Origin: Flavobacterium hiemivividum
GTDB taxonomy: Bacteria > Bacteroidota > Bacteroidia > Flavobacteriales > Flavobacteriaceae
DNA: 64,000 nt
Direction: 5' to 3'
Assembly: GCF_004349145.1 (NCBI RefSeq)
Contig: NZ_SMFO01000004.1
Location: 1-64,000, forward strand
The notes beneath the pieces were generated by a model. That model worked only from the letters and a program-made list of their open reading frames with translations. It made no database searches and was not told the DNA's origin. The stretch's first letter is position 1. Every line of letters begins with the position of its first letter. This document shows positions 44,344 through 53,528 of the stretch, piece after piece. Position numbers and translations under genes: made by a program.

Positions 44344-46371
44344 CTACAACAATCCGGCTCTTTTTAATAAAGCATCTGGACTTGGTTCGTGTCCTCTAAA
44401 ACGTTTGTATAATGTCATCGGATGTTCGGTTCCACCTTTAGAAAGAATATTGTCTTTAAATTTATCAGCGACTTCTTTATTGAAAATTCCTTTTTCTTGG
44501 AAAAACTCGAAAGCATCTGCATCTAATACTTCGGCCCATTTGTAGCTGTAATAACCGGCTGAATATCCACCTTGGAAAATATGAGAGAAAGCGGTACTCA
44601 TAGCATTTTCTTTCACATCAGGATACAATTGTGTTTCGGCAAATTGCTCTGTTTCAAATGTTTTTATGTCCTTGATAGTAGAAGGATCCTGTCCGTGCCA
44701 TCCCATGTCTAACATTCCAAAACTTAACTGACGCATGGTTGCCATTCCTTCTTGAAAATTAGAGCTTTCTTTAATTTTTTGAACAAATTCAATTGGTATG
44801 ATTTCGCCCGTCTTGTAATGCGTCGCAAACAATGCTAAAGCCTCTGGCTCGTAACACCAGTTTTCCATAATCTGGCTTGGTAATTCTACAAAATCCCAAT
44901 ATACCGAAGTTCCAGACAAACTTGGGTACTTAGTGTTTGCAAGCATACCATGTAATCCATGTCCGAATTCATGGAACAAAGTGAGCACCTCATTAAAAGT
45001 TAATAAGGAAGGTTTTGTCTCTGTAGGTTTAGTGAAATTACATACGTTAGAGATGTGCGGTCTTTCGTTAATTCCGTTTTTTACAAATTGTGATTTGTAC
45101 GAAGTCATCCAAGCGCCATTGCGTTTTCCTTGTCGAGGGAAAAAATCGGCATAAAAAATAGAAACTAATTCGTTGTTATTATCTTTTACTTCATAAGTAG
45201 TCACTTCTTCATGGTACTTGTCAATATCAAAAACTTCGGTAAAAGTCAAGCCGTATAGTTTACCAGCGATATTAAATGCACCTTCTAATACTTTTTCTAG
45301 TTGAAAATAAGGTTTTAATTTCTCGTCGTCTAAATTGAATAATTCTTGTTTCAATTTTTCTGAGTAATAGGCGCCATCCCATTTTTCTAGTTGATCCAAG
45401 CCGTCTAGTTTTTTGGCGAAAGCCGTTAAATCAGCAAATTCTTTTAGGGCAGCTGGTTTTGCTTTTTCCAATAAATTTTTTGCGAATGTCAGAACCTTTT
45501 CTGGACTCTCAGCCATTCTTTCTTCCAGCACAAAATGCGCATGAGTTGCATATCCTAAAAGTTGCGCTCTTTCAAAACGCAGTTTGGCTATTTTAAAAAC
45601 ATTTTGTTGGTTGTCTAATTCATTGTTCTGAAAACCTTTGGCTCCAAAAGCAATTGCCATCTTCTTGCGCAGTTCGCGATTGTCAGCATAAGTCACAAAC
45701 GGAACATAGCTTGGGTGATCTAAAGTAAAAATCCAACCTTCTTTTTCTTGGCTTTTTGCCAAAGAGCGAGCGGCTTCTATTGTGCCTTCCGGTAAGCCAG
45801 ATAAGTCTTTTTCATTCGTAAGATGCAGTTCAAAAGCTTGAGTTTCGGCCAATACATTTTCGCCAAAAAGTAAGCTGGTCTTTGATAATTCTTTGTCGAT
45901 TTCGCGTAGTGTAATCTTTTTGTCTTCTGCGAGATTTGCTCCATTTCGAGAAAAACTCTTGTATTTTTCGTCTAATAAAGTAGTTTGCTCTGCGTTGAGG
46001 TTCAAAGTTGATTTTTGCTCATATACTGCTTTAACTTTTGCAAATAATTCAGTGTTCAAACGTACATCGTTTCCAAACTCAGATAGCAAAGGAGAAACTT
46101 CTTGAGCAATTTTTTGAATTTCGTCGTTAGTTTCTGCTGAATTTAAATTGAAGAAAATGCTCGAAATACGATCTAGTGTGTAACCGCTAAAATCTAAAGC
46201 TTCAATGGTGTTTTCGAAAGTGGGAGCAGCTTCATTTTTTACAATCACGTCAATTTCGGCTTTTGCCAATGCTATTCCTTCGATGAAAGCAGGAAGGAAA
46301 TCCTCGTTTTTTATTTTCGAAAAAGGAGCGGTATCGTGTTTTGTGGCAAACTTTGAAGTTAGAACATTCAT
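44344..46371 (-). CDS. M3 family metallopeptidase (Dcp/oligopeptidase A-like)
   Basis: 675-aa cytoplasmic zinc oligopeptidase. The zinc motif HEFGHGLHGML (HExxH) is near residue 460, with the third ligand Glu in the following helix (SQIMENW). It carries DLDDEKLKPYFQLEKVL-like and YADFFPRQGKRNGAWM regions typical of Dcp/PrlC proteins. There is no signal peptide. The frame continues to 46404, but the ATG at 46371 (MNVLTSKFATKHDTAPF) is a better family start. It degrades short peptides. It is monocistronic. The 46372-46606 gap before the next gene shows nothing clear. Confidence 0.92.
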   Translation of the reverse strand: MNVLTSKFATKHDTAPFSKIKNEDFLPAFIEGIALAKAEIDVIVKNEAAPTFENTIEALDFSGYTLDRISSIFFNLNSAETNDEIQKIAQEVSPLLSEFGNDVRLNTELFAKVKAVYEQKSTLNLNAEQTTLLDEKYKSFSRNGANLAEDKKITLREIDKELSKTSLLFGENVLAETQAFELHLTNEKDLSGLPEGTIEAARSLAKSQEKEGWIFTLDHPSYVPFVTYADNRELRKKMAIAFGAKGFQNNELDNQQNVFKIAKLRFERAQLLGYATHAHFVLEERMAESPEKVLTFAKNLLEKAKPAALKEFADLTAFAKKLDGLDQLEKWDGAYYSEKLKQELFNLDDEKLKPYFQLEKVLEGAFNIAGKLYGLTFTEVFDIDKYHEEVTTYEVKDNNNELVSIFYADFFPRQGKRNGAWMTSYKSQFVKNGINERPHISNVCNFTKPTETKPSLLTFNEVLTLFHEFGHGLHGMLANTKYPSLSGTSVYWDFVELPSQIMENWCYEPEALALFATHYKTGEIIPIEFVQKIKESSNFQEGMATMRQLSFGMLDMGWHGQDPSTIKDIKTFETEQFAETQLYPDVKENAMSTAFSHIFQGGYSAGYYSYKWAEVLDADAFEFFQEKGIFNKEVADKFKDNILSKGGTEHPMTLYKRFRGHEPSPDALLKRAGLL

Positions 46372-46606
46372 TAGTATATAATTATTTTCAGTGTTAGAAA
46401 TCAATTTTTTTTTAGATGTGTAAAGGTAGTAATTTATAAAAATTTAGCAACTCATATAGAATTGATTCACTTTGTATAGGAGTGTGAATGATTCTGTTAT
46501 TTAAATGTTATTTATTTCGTGGTAGTGTTTAAAAGTCTTAAATTGTAAAAAATCCGATTAGAGTTTTATAGAAGAGCTAATCGTAAACAATTTTAAAATA
46601 AACAAA

Positions 46607-47278
46607 ATGAATTATCAAATTATAATAAAACGTATTGATACTGTAAATGAAGTAGAAGGATATTGGTCAGATGATGATTATATTCAATTATTAGAAAAAT
46701 TTAACTATCCTGATGGAGCAACAGCAGAAAAAAAGAATTTGCCAGAGTTATTGGAAATGGCAATATCTGATTATGGACCCAGTGAGGCAGCCGAAATTGT
46801 GCTTGCTTATCAATTAGGAGAAGATTTAAATGAAGGGCAAATTGAGCAAATCTCGCATAATATGTTAATTGATAAAGTATGTGAGGAGTATCCTGAAATT
46901 CACATGCAAGGAAGGCTTTTTAATGTAAATCAATTGCTTTTTAAAGCGTATAATGGGAAATTTCCAAATGCAAAAGCCTCGGTTGTTCATTTTTCAATAA
47001 CAGCTAACGAAGTAGATGAAACTAAGATATTGACAAGAGAAAATGTACTAAAATTATTTAATAATGGATTGTCTGACAGGAATTTAATCAAGCGATTATT
47101 TGATGATCAAATGACTCAGAATATTCCATTTCCAGAAGCAGAAGGAATAATTTGGGAGTTGAATACTGCCGATAATGTGAATTATACTTTAGTAACTTCT
47201 GAGAACTGGATAAATAAAGAAGATTTTATAAGTTTTGAATTTGAAGGAGTTTTGGAAGAATTGATAGGAGAACTGTAA
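46607..47278 (+). CDS. Hypothetical acidic cytoplasmic protein
   Basis: 223-aa protein that I do not recognise. It has no signal peptide or membrane helix and is rich in Asp/Glu (for example YWSDDDYIQLLEKF and EEYPEIHMQGRLF). The C-terminal third contains NIPFPEAEGIIWELNTADNV. Codon use and AT content look like those of neighbours. It stands alone behind a 235-nt gap and ends at a very strong 23-bp palindromic terminator shared with purE. An intact frame and its own terminator support a real gene. Confidence 0.7.
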   Translation: MNYQIIIKRIDTVNEVEGYWSDDDYIQLLEKFNYPDGATAEKKNLPELLEMAISDYGPSEAAEIVLAYQLGEDLNEGQIEQISHNMLIDKVCEEYPEIHMQGRLFNVNQLLFKAYNGKFPNAKASVVHFSITANEVDETKILTRENVLKLFNNGLSDRNLIKRLFDDQMTQNIPFPEAEGIIWELNTADNVNYTLVTSENWINKEDFISFEFEGVLEELIGEL

Positions 47279-47310
47279 TTCAAAAGCTGTTTTCTTTAAA
47301 ATTAGAATTT

Positions 47311-47361
47311 AATAAAACCAAAAAAAGCTTCTCGTGATGAGAAGCTTTTTTTGGTTTTATT
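47311..47361. terminator. 23-bp perfect palindromic bidirectional terminator
   Basis: The arms 47311-47333 and 47339-47361 are exact reverse complements around a 5-nt loop (GTGAT). The core is AGCTTCTC / GAGAAGCT with A7/T7 flanks. It serves the hypothetical gene and purE, overlapping the purE stop codon. Confidence 0.93.
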
Positions 47362-47848
47362 ATTGTTTCAAAAGACTTTCAGAAGCGATAATTACAGACT
47401 CTTTAAGACCTAATTTATATTGGATCACTTTGTCTAATATGTTTTTATCGTGACTTCCAATAATTTGAGCGGCCAAGATTCCTGCGTTTTTAGCACCGTT
47501 TAAAGCGACAGTGGCTACAGGAACTCCGCCTGGCATTTGTAAGATTGATAAAATACTATCCCAGCCATCGATTGAATTACTTGATTTTACAGGAACTCCA
47601 ATTACTGGAAGTGGAGACATGGAAGCGACCATTCCTGGTAAATGAGCTGCTCCGCCAGCACCAGCAATAACTACCGAAATTCCGCGAGTATGTGCGTTTT
47701 GACTAAAATCGAATAATTTTTCAGGAGTTCTATGTGCCGAAACGATATCCACTTCGATCTCTATTCCGAAGCCTTTCAATACTTCTATGGCTTCTTGCAT
47801 TACAGGCATGTCTGAGATGCTTCCCATTATTATAGCTACTTTGCTCAT
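47360..47848 (-). CDS. purE: N5-carboxyaminoimidazole ribonucleotide mutase
   Basis: 162-aa class I PurE that converts N5-CAIR to CAIR in purine synthesis. It has the signature IIMGSISDMPVM near the N terminus, SAHRTPEKL with the catalytic His, and GAGGAAHLPGMVAS. The length is typical. It follows purK on the same strand, 93 nt apart, so the pair is probably cotranscribed or coordinately expressed. Confidence 0.96.
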   Translation of the reverse strand: MSKVAIIMGSISDMPVMQEAIEVLKGFGIEIEVDIVSAHRTPEKLFDFSQNAHTRGISVVIAGAGGAAHLPGMVASMSPLPVIGVPVKSSNSIDGWDSILSILQMPGGVPVATVALNGAKNAGILAAQIIGSHDKNILDKVIQYKLGLKESVIIASESLLKQ

Positions 47849-47941
47849 TGTTTTTTATTTAAAGTATTTAAAGATTGGTATAAAGGTTAAATAGAATGAA
47901 TCTTCTAAATCCTTCAATTTTTCAATCTTTTAATTAATTTA

Positions 47942-49099
47942 TTACTGTAAACTGATTACTCTAATCGTGTTTTTAACTTCTTCGGCGATTCTTCGTGCTT
48001 CTTTAATGTCGGTGTTTACAATAGTAACATGTCCCATTTTTCTAAATGGACGTGTTTGTTTTTTTCCGTAAATATGTGGCGTAACACCATTCCAGCCTAA
48101 TATTTTTTCGATATTTTCGTAAATAACATCACCAGAAAAACCTTCAGCACCTACTAAATTAACCATAATCCCAGCTGCTTTACTATCTGTGTTTCCCAAA
48201 GGTAAGTTTAGAATGGCTCTAAGGTGGTTTTCAAATTGTGAAGTATAACTACTTTCAATAGAGTAATGTCCTGAGTTATGTGGTCTTGGTGCTACTTCGT
48301 TTATTAATATTTCATCGTCTTCTGTTTGGAACATTTCAACAGCCAATAATCCTACGTGATTGAATTTTTCAGAAACTTGTAATGCGATGGCTCTCGCTTT
48401 TTCGGCAACTAGATTATCAATTCTTGCAGGACAAATTACATATTCTACTTGGTTAGCCTCTGGATGAAATTCCATTTCGACTACAGGATAGGTTCTAATT
48501 TCGCCAGAAGGATTACGACAAACGATAACTGCCAATTCATTTTTGAATGGTACCATTTCCTCTGCAATGCATTCAACGTTTGGGAGATTCTCTAAATCTG
48601 AAATGTCTCTAATAACTTTTACCCCATTTCCGTCATAACCAAATTCAGTGCATTTCCATACAAAAGGCATTCTTAATTTAGAATCTAATATTTGAACTAC
48701 TAAACTTTTTAAGTCGTTAAAACGCTTGTAAGCTGCTGTTGGTAAATTATGTTTTGTATAAAAATCTTTCTGAATTCCTTTATTCTGAATTAGTTTTAGT
48801 GTTTTTGGCGAAGGAAAAACTTTTACACCTTCGTTTTCTAATTTTTCTAAGGCGCTCAAATTGACAAGTTCAATTTCGAAAGTCAAAACATCGACTTTTT
48901 TTCCAAAATTGTAAACGGTGTCAAAATCCATCAAATCTCCTTTGAAGAACTGATCGCAGGCGATTTTGCAAGGTGCTTCATCACTTGGATCCAGAACATA
49001 GGTTTGTATGTCAAATTTTCTAGTGTCAAACAAAAGCATTTTACCCAGTTGTCCGCCACCTAATATTCCTAGTTTAAAATCGGAAGAAAAATAATTCAT
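47942..49099 (-). CDS. purK: N5-carboxyaminoimidazole ribonucleotide synthase
   Basis: 385-aa ATP-grasp enzyme that carboxylates AIR with bicarbonate to N5-CAIR, the substrate of PurE. It begins KLGILGGGQLGKMLLFD. The ATP-grasp part includes WKCTEFGYDGNGVKVI and EEMVPFKNELAVIVCRN, and metal ligands lie in ILINEVAPRPHNSGHYSIE. A TATCTTTG box (minus strand, 49122-49129) is the probable promoter, 22 nt before the ATG. Its presence with PurE shows the two-step bacterial route. Confidence 0.96.
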   Translation of the reverse strand: MNYFSSDFKLGILGGGQLGKMLLFDTRKFDIQTYVLDPSDEAPCKIACDQFFKGDLMDFDTVYNFGKKVDVLTFEIELVNLSALEKLENEGVKVFPSPKTLKLIQNKGIQKDFYTKHNLPTAAYKRFNDLKSLVVQILDSKLRMPFVWKCTEFGYDGNGVKVIRDISDLENLPNVECIAEEMVPFKNELAVIVCRNPSGEIRTYPVVEMEFHPEANQVEYVICPARIDNLVAEKARAIALQVSEKFNHVGLLAVEMFQTEDDEILINEVAPRPHNSGHYSIESSYTSQFENHLRAILNLPLGNTDSKAAGIMVNLVGAEGFSGDVIYENIEKILGWNGVTPHIYGKKQTRPFRKMGHVTIVNTDIKEARRIAEEVKNTIRVISLQ

Positions 49100-49155
49100 T
49101 GTATTGAAAGTTTGTTCAGGACAAAGATACTTTATAATGATTGAATAGGAAAATG

Positions 49156-49686
49156 CTATTTTATTTTCTTCAATATTTCTCTTGCAACGGCTTTGTAAGC
49201 TGCCGAATGTTTATGGTAATCATCGCTAAGAATACGCTTCAATTCAGGATATATCCAATCGTATTTTTTACCCAATTCATACAAAGCTCGAATGGCGTAG
49301 GCTTTTGTGGCTACTTTTCCGTTTTCGTTAATGAGCCAATCAAAGCAGCTTTCGGTAATTTGTTGTTCTTGTATGTTGGTTAAGCTGAGGTGTTGGCTTA
49401 AGAACATACAAATTTTCGAAATAGAACGCAAGGCGCTTTCGTTTGTAAATGTTGAAAGACTACTACAGAAGACTGGAAGATGATTTGTAAGTAAATGGAG
49501 TTGTTTTTCTAGAACTAATTCTAGGATCCAACAGGCTTTGTGGTGGTTTTTATCCTCGATTGTTAAAGCAATTTGCAGTAAATCAGGAAATAAGTTGGAA
49601 TTGGTTAAAATATGCTGGGCATTTTCGTCTCTACTAGATCTATATGCAGTGCTGTTCGCGATATTTTTATAAAGGTCGTTATTCAT
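49156..49686 (-). CDS. Hypothetical HEAT-like helical protein
   Basis: 176-aa soluble, mainly helical protein with Leu-rich helices and turns that suggest HEAT-like repeats (QIALTIEDKNHHKACWILEL, EQQITESCFDWLINENGKVA). It has no signal peptide. I recall similar Flavobacterium proteins annotated loosely as adenylosuccinate-lyase related, but no catalytic signature of that enzyme is visible. It lies 56 nt upstream of purK on the same strand. A TACATTTG box (minus strand, 49713-49720) precedes it. Confidence 0.72.
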   Translation of the reverse strand: MNNDLYKNIANSTAYRSSRDENAQHILTNSNLFPDLLQIALTIEDKNHHKACWILELVLEKQLHLLTNHLPVFCSSLSTFTNESALRSISKICMFLSQHLSLTNIQEQQITESCFDWLINENGKVATKAYAIRALYELGKKYDWIYPELKRILSDDYHKHSAAYKAVAREILKKIK

Positions 49687-49798
49687 CTAAGGTTAAAAAA
49701 ACATATTATTTTCAAATGTACGGTATTCTTATGGGTTTAAAACGGAGTTCTCAATTCAGAAATTCCTATATTTGCGAATTATTTTAAATAGAATAATC

Positions 49799-50329
49799 AT
49801 GATTCAACTTCACGATAAAGAATTTGTTCCGTTTATTTCTGCTAAAGAAATACAGTTTGCAATAACAAAAATGGCCGAACAGATAGAAGCCGATTTTGCT
49901 GATGATATTCCTGTGTTTGTGGGAGTTTTAAATGGTGCTTTTATGGTCGTTTCTGACTTTATGAAAGCGTATAAAAAGCCATGTGAAGTAAGTTTTATAA
50001 AAATGTCTTCCTATGAAGGAACTTCTTCTACAAATGAAGTAAGACAATTGATAGGATTGAATCAGGATTTAACCGGGCGCTCCGTTATTGTTATCGAAGA
50101 TATCATTGATACCGGAAATACATTGGTTGAATTGAAACAATTATTCAAAGCGCAAAACGTAAAGCATTTTAAAATAGCTACCCTCTTCTTTAAGCCAGAA
50201 GCATATCAAAAAGACATTAAAATAGATTATGTAGGAATCAGGATTCCAAATAAATTCATAGTCGGTTTTGGTCTTGATTATGACGGGTTAGGAAGAAACT
50301 TACCAGAAGTATATAAACTAAAAGAATAA
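49799..50329 (+). CDS. hpt: Hypoxanthine phosphoribosyltransferase
   Basis: 176-aa type I phosphoribosyltransferase that salvages hypoxanthine and guanine with PRPP. The PRPP loop is VIVIEDIIDTGNTL, with FVGVLNGAFMVVSDF and KMSSYEGTSSTNEV before it. The frame extends upstream to 49772, but that stretch overlaps the end of a perfect TATATTTG box (49767-49774). The ATG at 49799 (MIQLHDKEF) is therefore preferred. It lies 16 nt before adk; the two are cotranscribed and link purine salvage with AMP recycling. Confidence 0.95.
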   Translation: MIQLHDKEFVPFISAKEIQFAITKMAEQIEADFADDIPVFVGVLNGAFMVVSDFMKAYKKPCEVSFIKMSSYEGTSSTNEVRQLIGLNQDLTGRSVIVIEDIIDTGNTLVELKQLFKAQNVKHFKIATLFFKPEAYQKDIKIDYVGIRIPNKFIVGFGLDYDGLGRNLPEVYKLKE

Positions 50330-50345
50330 CTAGGCAACACACATT

Positions 50346-50918
50346 ATGATCAACATTGTTTTATTTGGAAAACCAGGAGCAGGAAAAGGAACTCAAGCAG
50401 AATTTTTGAAAGAAAAATATAAATTAACACACATATCTACAGGTGATGTTTTTCGTTTTAATCTAAAAAACGATACAGAGCTAGGTAAACAAGTGAGGGT
50501 TTATATGGATGCTGGAGATTTAGTGCCTGATGAATTGACTACTAAGATGCTTATTGATGAGGTAAATAAACATACAGATACTAACGGTGTTTTATTTGAC
50601 GGCTATCCAAGAACGATTTCACAAGCGGTTGCTTTAGATGCGTTTTTGTCGTCGATTGGTTCTAAAGTGACTGCTACAGTAGCCTTAGAAGCTGATGATG
50701 AAATTTTGATTAAACGCTTACTTGAAAGAGGAAAAACAAGTGGTAGAATTGATGATCAAGATGAAGATAAAATTAGAAACAGGTACGACGAATACAATGA
50801 AAAAACGGCTCCTTTAATGCAGTATTATAACGATCAAGGGAAATTTCACGCTGTAAACGGAATAGGAAGTGTTCAAGAAATTACCGAGCGTTTAAGTGCA
50901 GTTATCGATAATTTATAG
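50346..50918 (+). CDS. adk: Adenylate kinase, short form
   Basis: 190-aa kinase that interconverts AMP, ADP and ATP. The P-loop is LFGKPGAGKGTQAEFL, followed by HISTGDVFR (AMP binding), FDGYPRT and the lid region ERGKTSGRIDDQDEDKIRNR. The lid is short and lacks Cys zinc ligands, so this is the short form (about 190 residues) rather than the 214-residue E. coli type. It is cotranscribed with hpt. The CNNM gene follows after 70 nt. Confidence 0.96.
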   Translation: MINIVLFGKPGAGKGTQAEFLKEKYKLTHISTGDVFRFNLKNDTELGKQVRVYMDAGDLVPDELTTKMLIDEVNKHTDTNGVLFDGYPRTISQAVALDAFLSSIGSKVTATVALEADDEILIKRLLERGKTSGRIDDQDEDKIRNRYDEYNEKTAPLMQYYNDQGKFHAVNGIGSVQEITERLSAVIDNL

Positions 50919-50988
50919 TGAAATTCGGTTTTTTTAAAAGTCGAAGTTAGGTATAGTATCAATTGACTTTTGGCTTTAAATAGTGTAA

Positions 50989-52260
50989 ATGGAAATATTA
51001 ATAATACTTTTTCTGATTTTATTAAATGGAGTTTTCTCCATGTCTGAAATCGCATTAATTTCGGCTAGAAAAAGCAGATTAGAGTCTTCGGCGAAGAAGG
51101 GGAATAAAAGTGCTCAAATTGCACTTAATTTGGCTAATTCGCCAAATAAATTCCTGTCTACAGTTCAAATAGGAATTACCTTGATAGGTATTCTTACTGG
51201 TATTTACAGTGGGGATAAGATCACGACTGATGTTGAAACATTCGTTGTGGGATTCGAGATTTTAAAACCTTATGCTGAGACGATTGCAGTAGGTATTGTT
51301 GTCGTAATATTGACTTTTTTCTCCTTGGTTTTAGGAGAGTTACTGCCCAAAAGAATTGGTTTAAATCATCCTGAAGCGATCGCAAAAACTTTTGCGATGC
51401 CCATGAAAATAATTTCTGTGGTAACTGCTCCATTTATTTGGTTACTGACAACTTCTACAGAGTTTTTATTAGATATTCTTCAAATTAGACCTTCATCTGA
51501 CGGAAAAATTACCGAAGAAGAAATTAAGGCGATTATAAAAGAGGGTACAGAAACTGGAGAAGTTCAAGAGATTGAACAAGATATTGTAGAGCGCGTTTTT
51601 TACATTGGAGACAGGAAAATAAATTCGTTAATGACCCATAGAAAATCTGTGGTTTATTTGCCGTTACATTCGAATAAAGAAGAGGTGAAGACGTTAATGA
51701 GACATGAGTTGCATTCTGTTTACCCAGTTTACAATCAGAATTACGACGATATTGTGGGAGTGGTAAATTTGAAAAATATTTTTGCACATATTGATGATGA
51801 GAATTTCAATTTGGCAAATTTAATGACTGAAGCTCCGTTCATGATGGAACAAACGACTGCTTACAAGGCATTGGAGCGATTTAAGAAAACAGGTGTTCAT
51901 TATACCATGGTCGCTGATGAATATGGTATTTTTCAAGGAGTGATCACCTTAAATGATATTCTGGAAGCCTTAGTGGGAAATGTGTCTGATTTTTATAGAG
52001 AAGAATTCCAATTGGTTAAAAGAGAAGATGGAACATGGATGGTAGACGGACATTATTCGCTACATGATTTTCTAACGTACTTTGATTTGGACGAATTAAT
52101 AAATGACTATGACGTGACAACCGTTGGTGGTTTAATAATGACGGAACTTTCGCATATTCCAAAACAAGGGGAAAAATTGATTTGGCGTAAATTCGAATTG
52201 GAAGTGATTGATATGGATGGAGTGAAGATTGATAAAGTAATGGTGAGAGCCTTAAAATAA
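50989..52260 (+). CDS. CNNM/CBS-domain transporter (hemolysin family)
   Basis: 423-aa inner-membrane protein. An N-terminal CNNM (DUF21) domain has about four hydrophobic segments (EILIILFLILLNGVFSMSEI, VGIVVVILTFFSLVLGELLP). A CBS-domain pair follows (about 205-330) and then a CorC/HlyC transporter-associated domain (to the end, DGHYSLHDFLTYF ... DGVKIDKVMV). Family members are linked to Mg or other cation efflux. GldE of the gliding system has the same architecture, but nothing here identifies this copy as GldE. It lies between adk and obgE, probably in one transcript. Confidence 0.87.
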   Translation: MEILIILFLILLNGVFSMSEIALISARKSRLESSAKKGNKSAQIALNLANSPNKFLSTVQIGITLIGILTGIYSGDKITTDVETFVVGFEILKPYAETIAVGIVVVILTFFSLVLGELLPKRIGLNHPEAIAKTFAMPMKIISVVTAPFIWLLTTSTEFLLDILQIRPSSDGKITEEEIKAIIKEGTETGEVQEIEQDIVERVFYIGDRKINSLMTHRKSVVYLPLHSNKEEVKTLMRHELHSVYPVYNQNYDDIVGVVNLKNIFAHIDDENFNLANLMTEAPFMMEQTTAYKALERFKKTGVHYTMVADEYGIFQGVITLNDILEALVGNVSDFYREEFQLVKREDGTWMVDGHYSLHDFLTYFDLDELINDYDVTTVGGLIMTELSHIPKQGEKLIWRKFELEVIDMDGVKIDKVMVRALK

Positions 52261-52343
52261 TAGTGCAAAGGATTGATTTTAGTACAAAGTAATTACACTG
52301 AGTACTTGAAAAAATAATTGCTGACCACTGAATACTAAAAGTT

Positions 52344-53345
52344 ATGACTGAAGGGAATTTCGTAGATTATGTAAAAATATTTGTTTCATCGGGTAAAGGT
52401 GGAAAAGGATCTACGCATTTGCATAGAGAAAAATTTATTGAAAAGGGTGGACCTGATGGGGGTGATGGAGGACGTGGAGGTCATGTTTATCTTGTAGGGA
52501 ACAAAGGGCTTTGGACTTTATTTCACCTTAAATTTGCTCGTCACATCAAAGCTGGAAACGGTGGTGACGGTAGTGGAGATAGAAGCACTGGCGCCGATGG
52601 TGATGACAAGTTTATCGAAGTTCCTTTAGGAACTGTTGTGAAAGATAAAGAAACTGGTGAAACCTTGTTTGAAATCACCGAAGACGGTGAAAAACAAGTA
52701 TTGTCTAGAGGTGGTAAAGGAGGTTTAGGAAACTGGCACTTTAGAAGTTCTACAAACCAAACTCCTAGATACTCGCAACCGGGATTACCTGGAACGGAGA
52801 TGGATGTTATTTTAGAACTTAAAGTTTTAGCAGATGTAGGTTTAGTAGGTTTTCCAAATGCTGGAAAATCAACACTATTGTCTGTTTTAACATCGGCTAA
52901 GCCAAAAATTGCAGATTATCCGTTTACAACTTTAAAGCCAAACCTTGGAATTGTAGCTTACAGAGATTTTCAATCTTTTGTAATAGCAGATATTCCTGGA
53001 ATTATAGAAGGTGCAGCAGAAGGAAAAGGCCTAGGTCATTATTTCTTGAGACATATCGAAAGAAATTCAACCTTACTATTCTTAGTTCCTGTTGACACGC
53101 CAGATATTAAAGGAGAATATGATATTTTGGTAAACGAATTGACAAAATACAACCCAGAAATGCTTGATAAGGAGCGTATGGTTGTTATTTCTAAATGTGA
53201 TATGCTAGATGATGATCTAAAAGCAGAACTGAAAGCAGAATTAGATGTTTCCTTCAAAGGGATTCCTTATATGTTTATCTCTTCGGTTGCTCAACAAGGA
53301 TTGACAGAGTTGAAAGACAAATTATGGAAAATGTTGAATGATTAA
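52344..53345 (+). CDS. obgE: GTPase ObgE
   Basis: 333-aa essential GTPase tied to ribosome assembly and stress control. The Gly-rich Obg fold spans about 1-160 ([39 protein letters not shown]). The G domain has G1 [12 protein letters not shown]2/switch [11 protein letters not shown]3 [10 protein letters not shown]4 SKCD and G5 SSVA. It lacks the long C-terminal extension, as in many Bacteroidetes. It ends at a strong terminator. Confidence 0.96.
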   Translation: MTEGNFVDYVKIFVSSGKGGKGSTHLHREKFIEKGGPDGGDGGRGGHVYLVGNKGLWTLFHLKFARHIKAGNGGDGSGDRSTGADGDDKFIEVPLGTVVKDKETGETLFEITEDGEKQVLSRGGKGGLGNWHFRSSTNQTPRYSQPGLPGTEMDVILELKVLADVGLVGFPNAGKSTLLSVLTSAKPKIADYPFTTLKPNLGIVAYRDFQSFVIADIPGIIEGAAEGKGLGHYFLRHIERNSTLLFLVPVDTPDIKGEYDILVNELTKYNPEMLDKERMVVISKCDMLDDDLKAELKAELDVSFKGIPYMFISSVAQQGLTELKDKLWKMLND

Positions 53346-53366
53346 GTAATCATTTTACTGATATAA

Positions 53367-53402
53367 GAAAAACCGTTTCAAGCAATTGAAACGGTTTTTT
53401 AT
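53367..53402 (+). terminator. Terminator after obgE
   Basis: Perfect 12-bp stem AAACCGTTTCAA (53370-53381) / TTGAAACGGTTT (53386-53397), 4-nt loop, then T run. Confidence 0.93.
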
Positions 53403-53528
53403 TTAAACAATTATTAAATCCATAAAATTAAGTTAAAACCAGATGCGTAGTTGTTGTTTTTTAAGACAGATAGTACTTAAAATTGCGAAAATGATTTATA
53501 TTCGCAGCACAAAAAAAATAGTTAAATT

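Noticed and set aside
50989-52260. GldE of the gliding machinery
   Set aside because: The CNNM-CBS-HlyC layout is shared with GldE, but so are several paralogs per genome. No gld gene is adjacent, so a generic name is safer.
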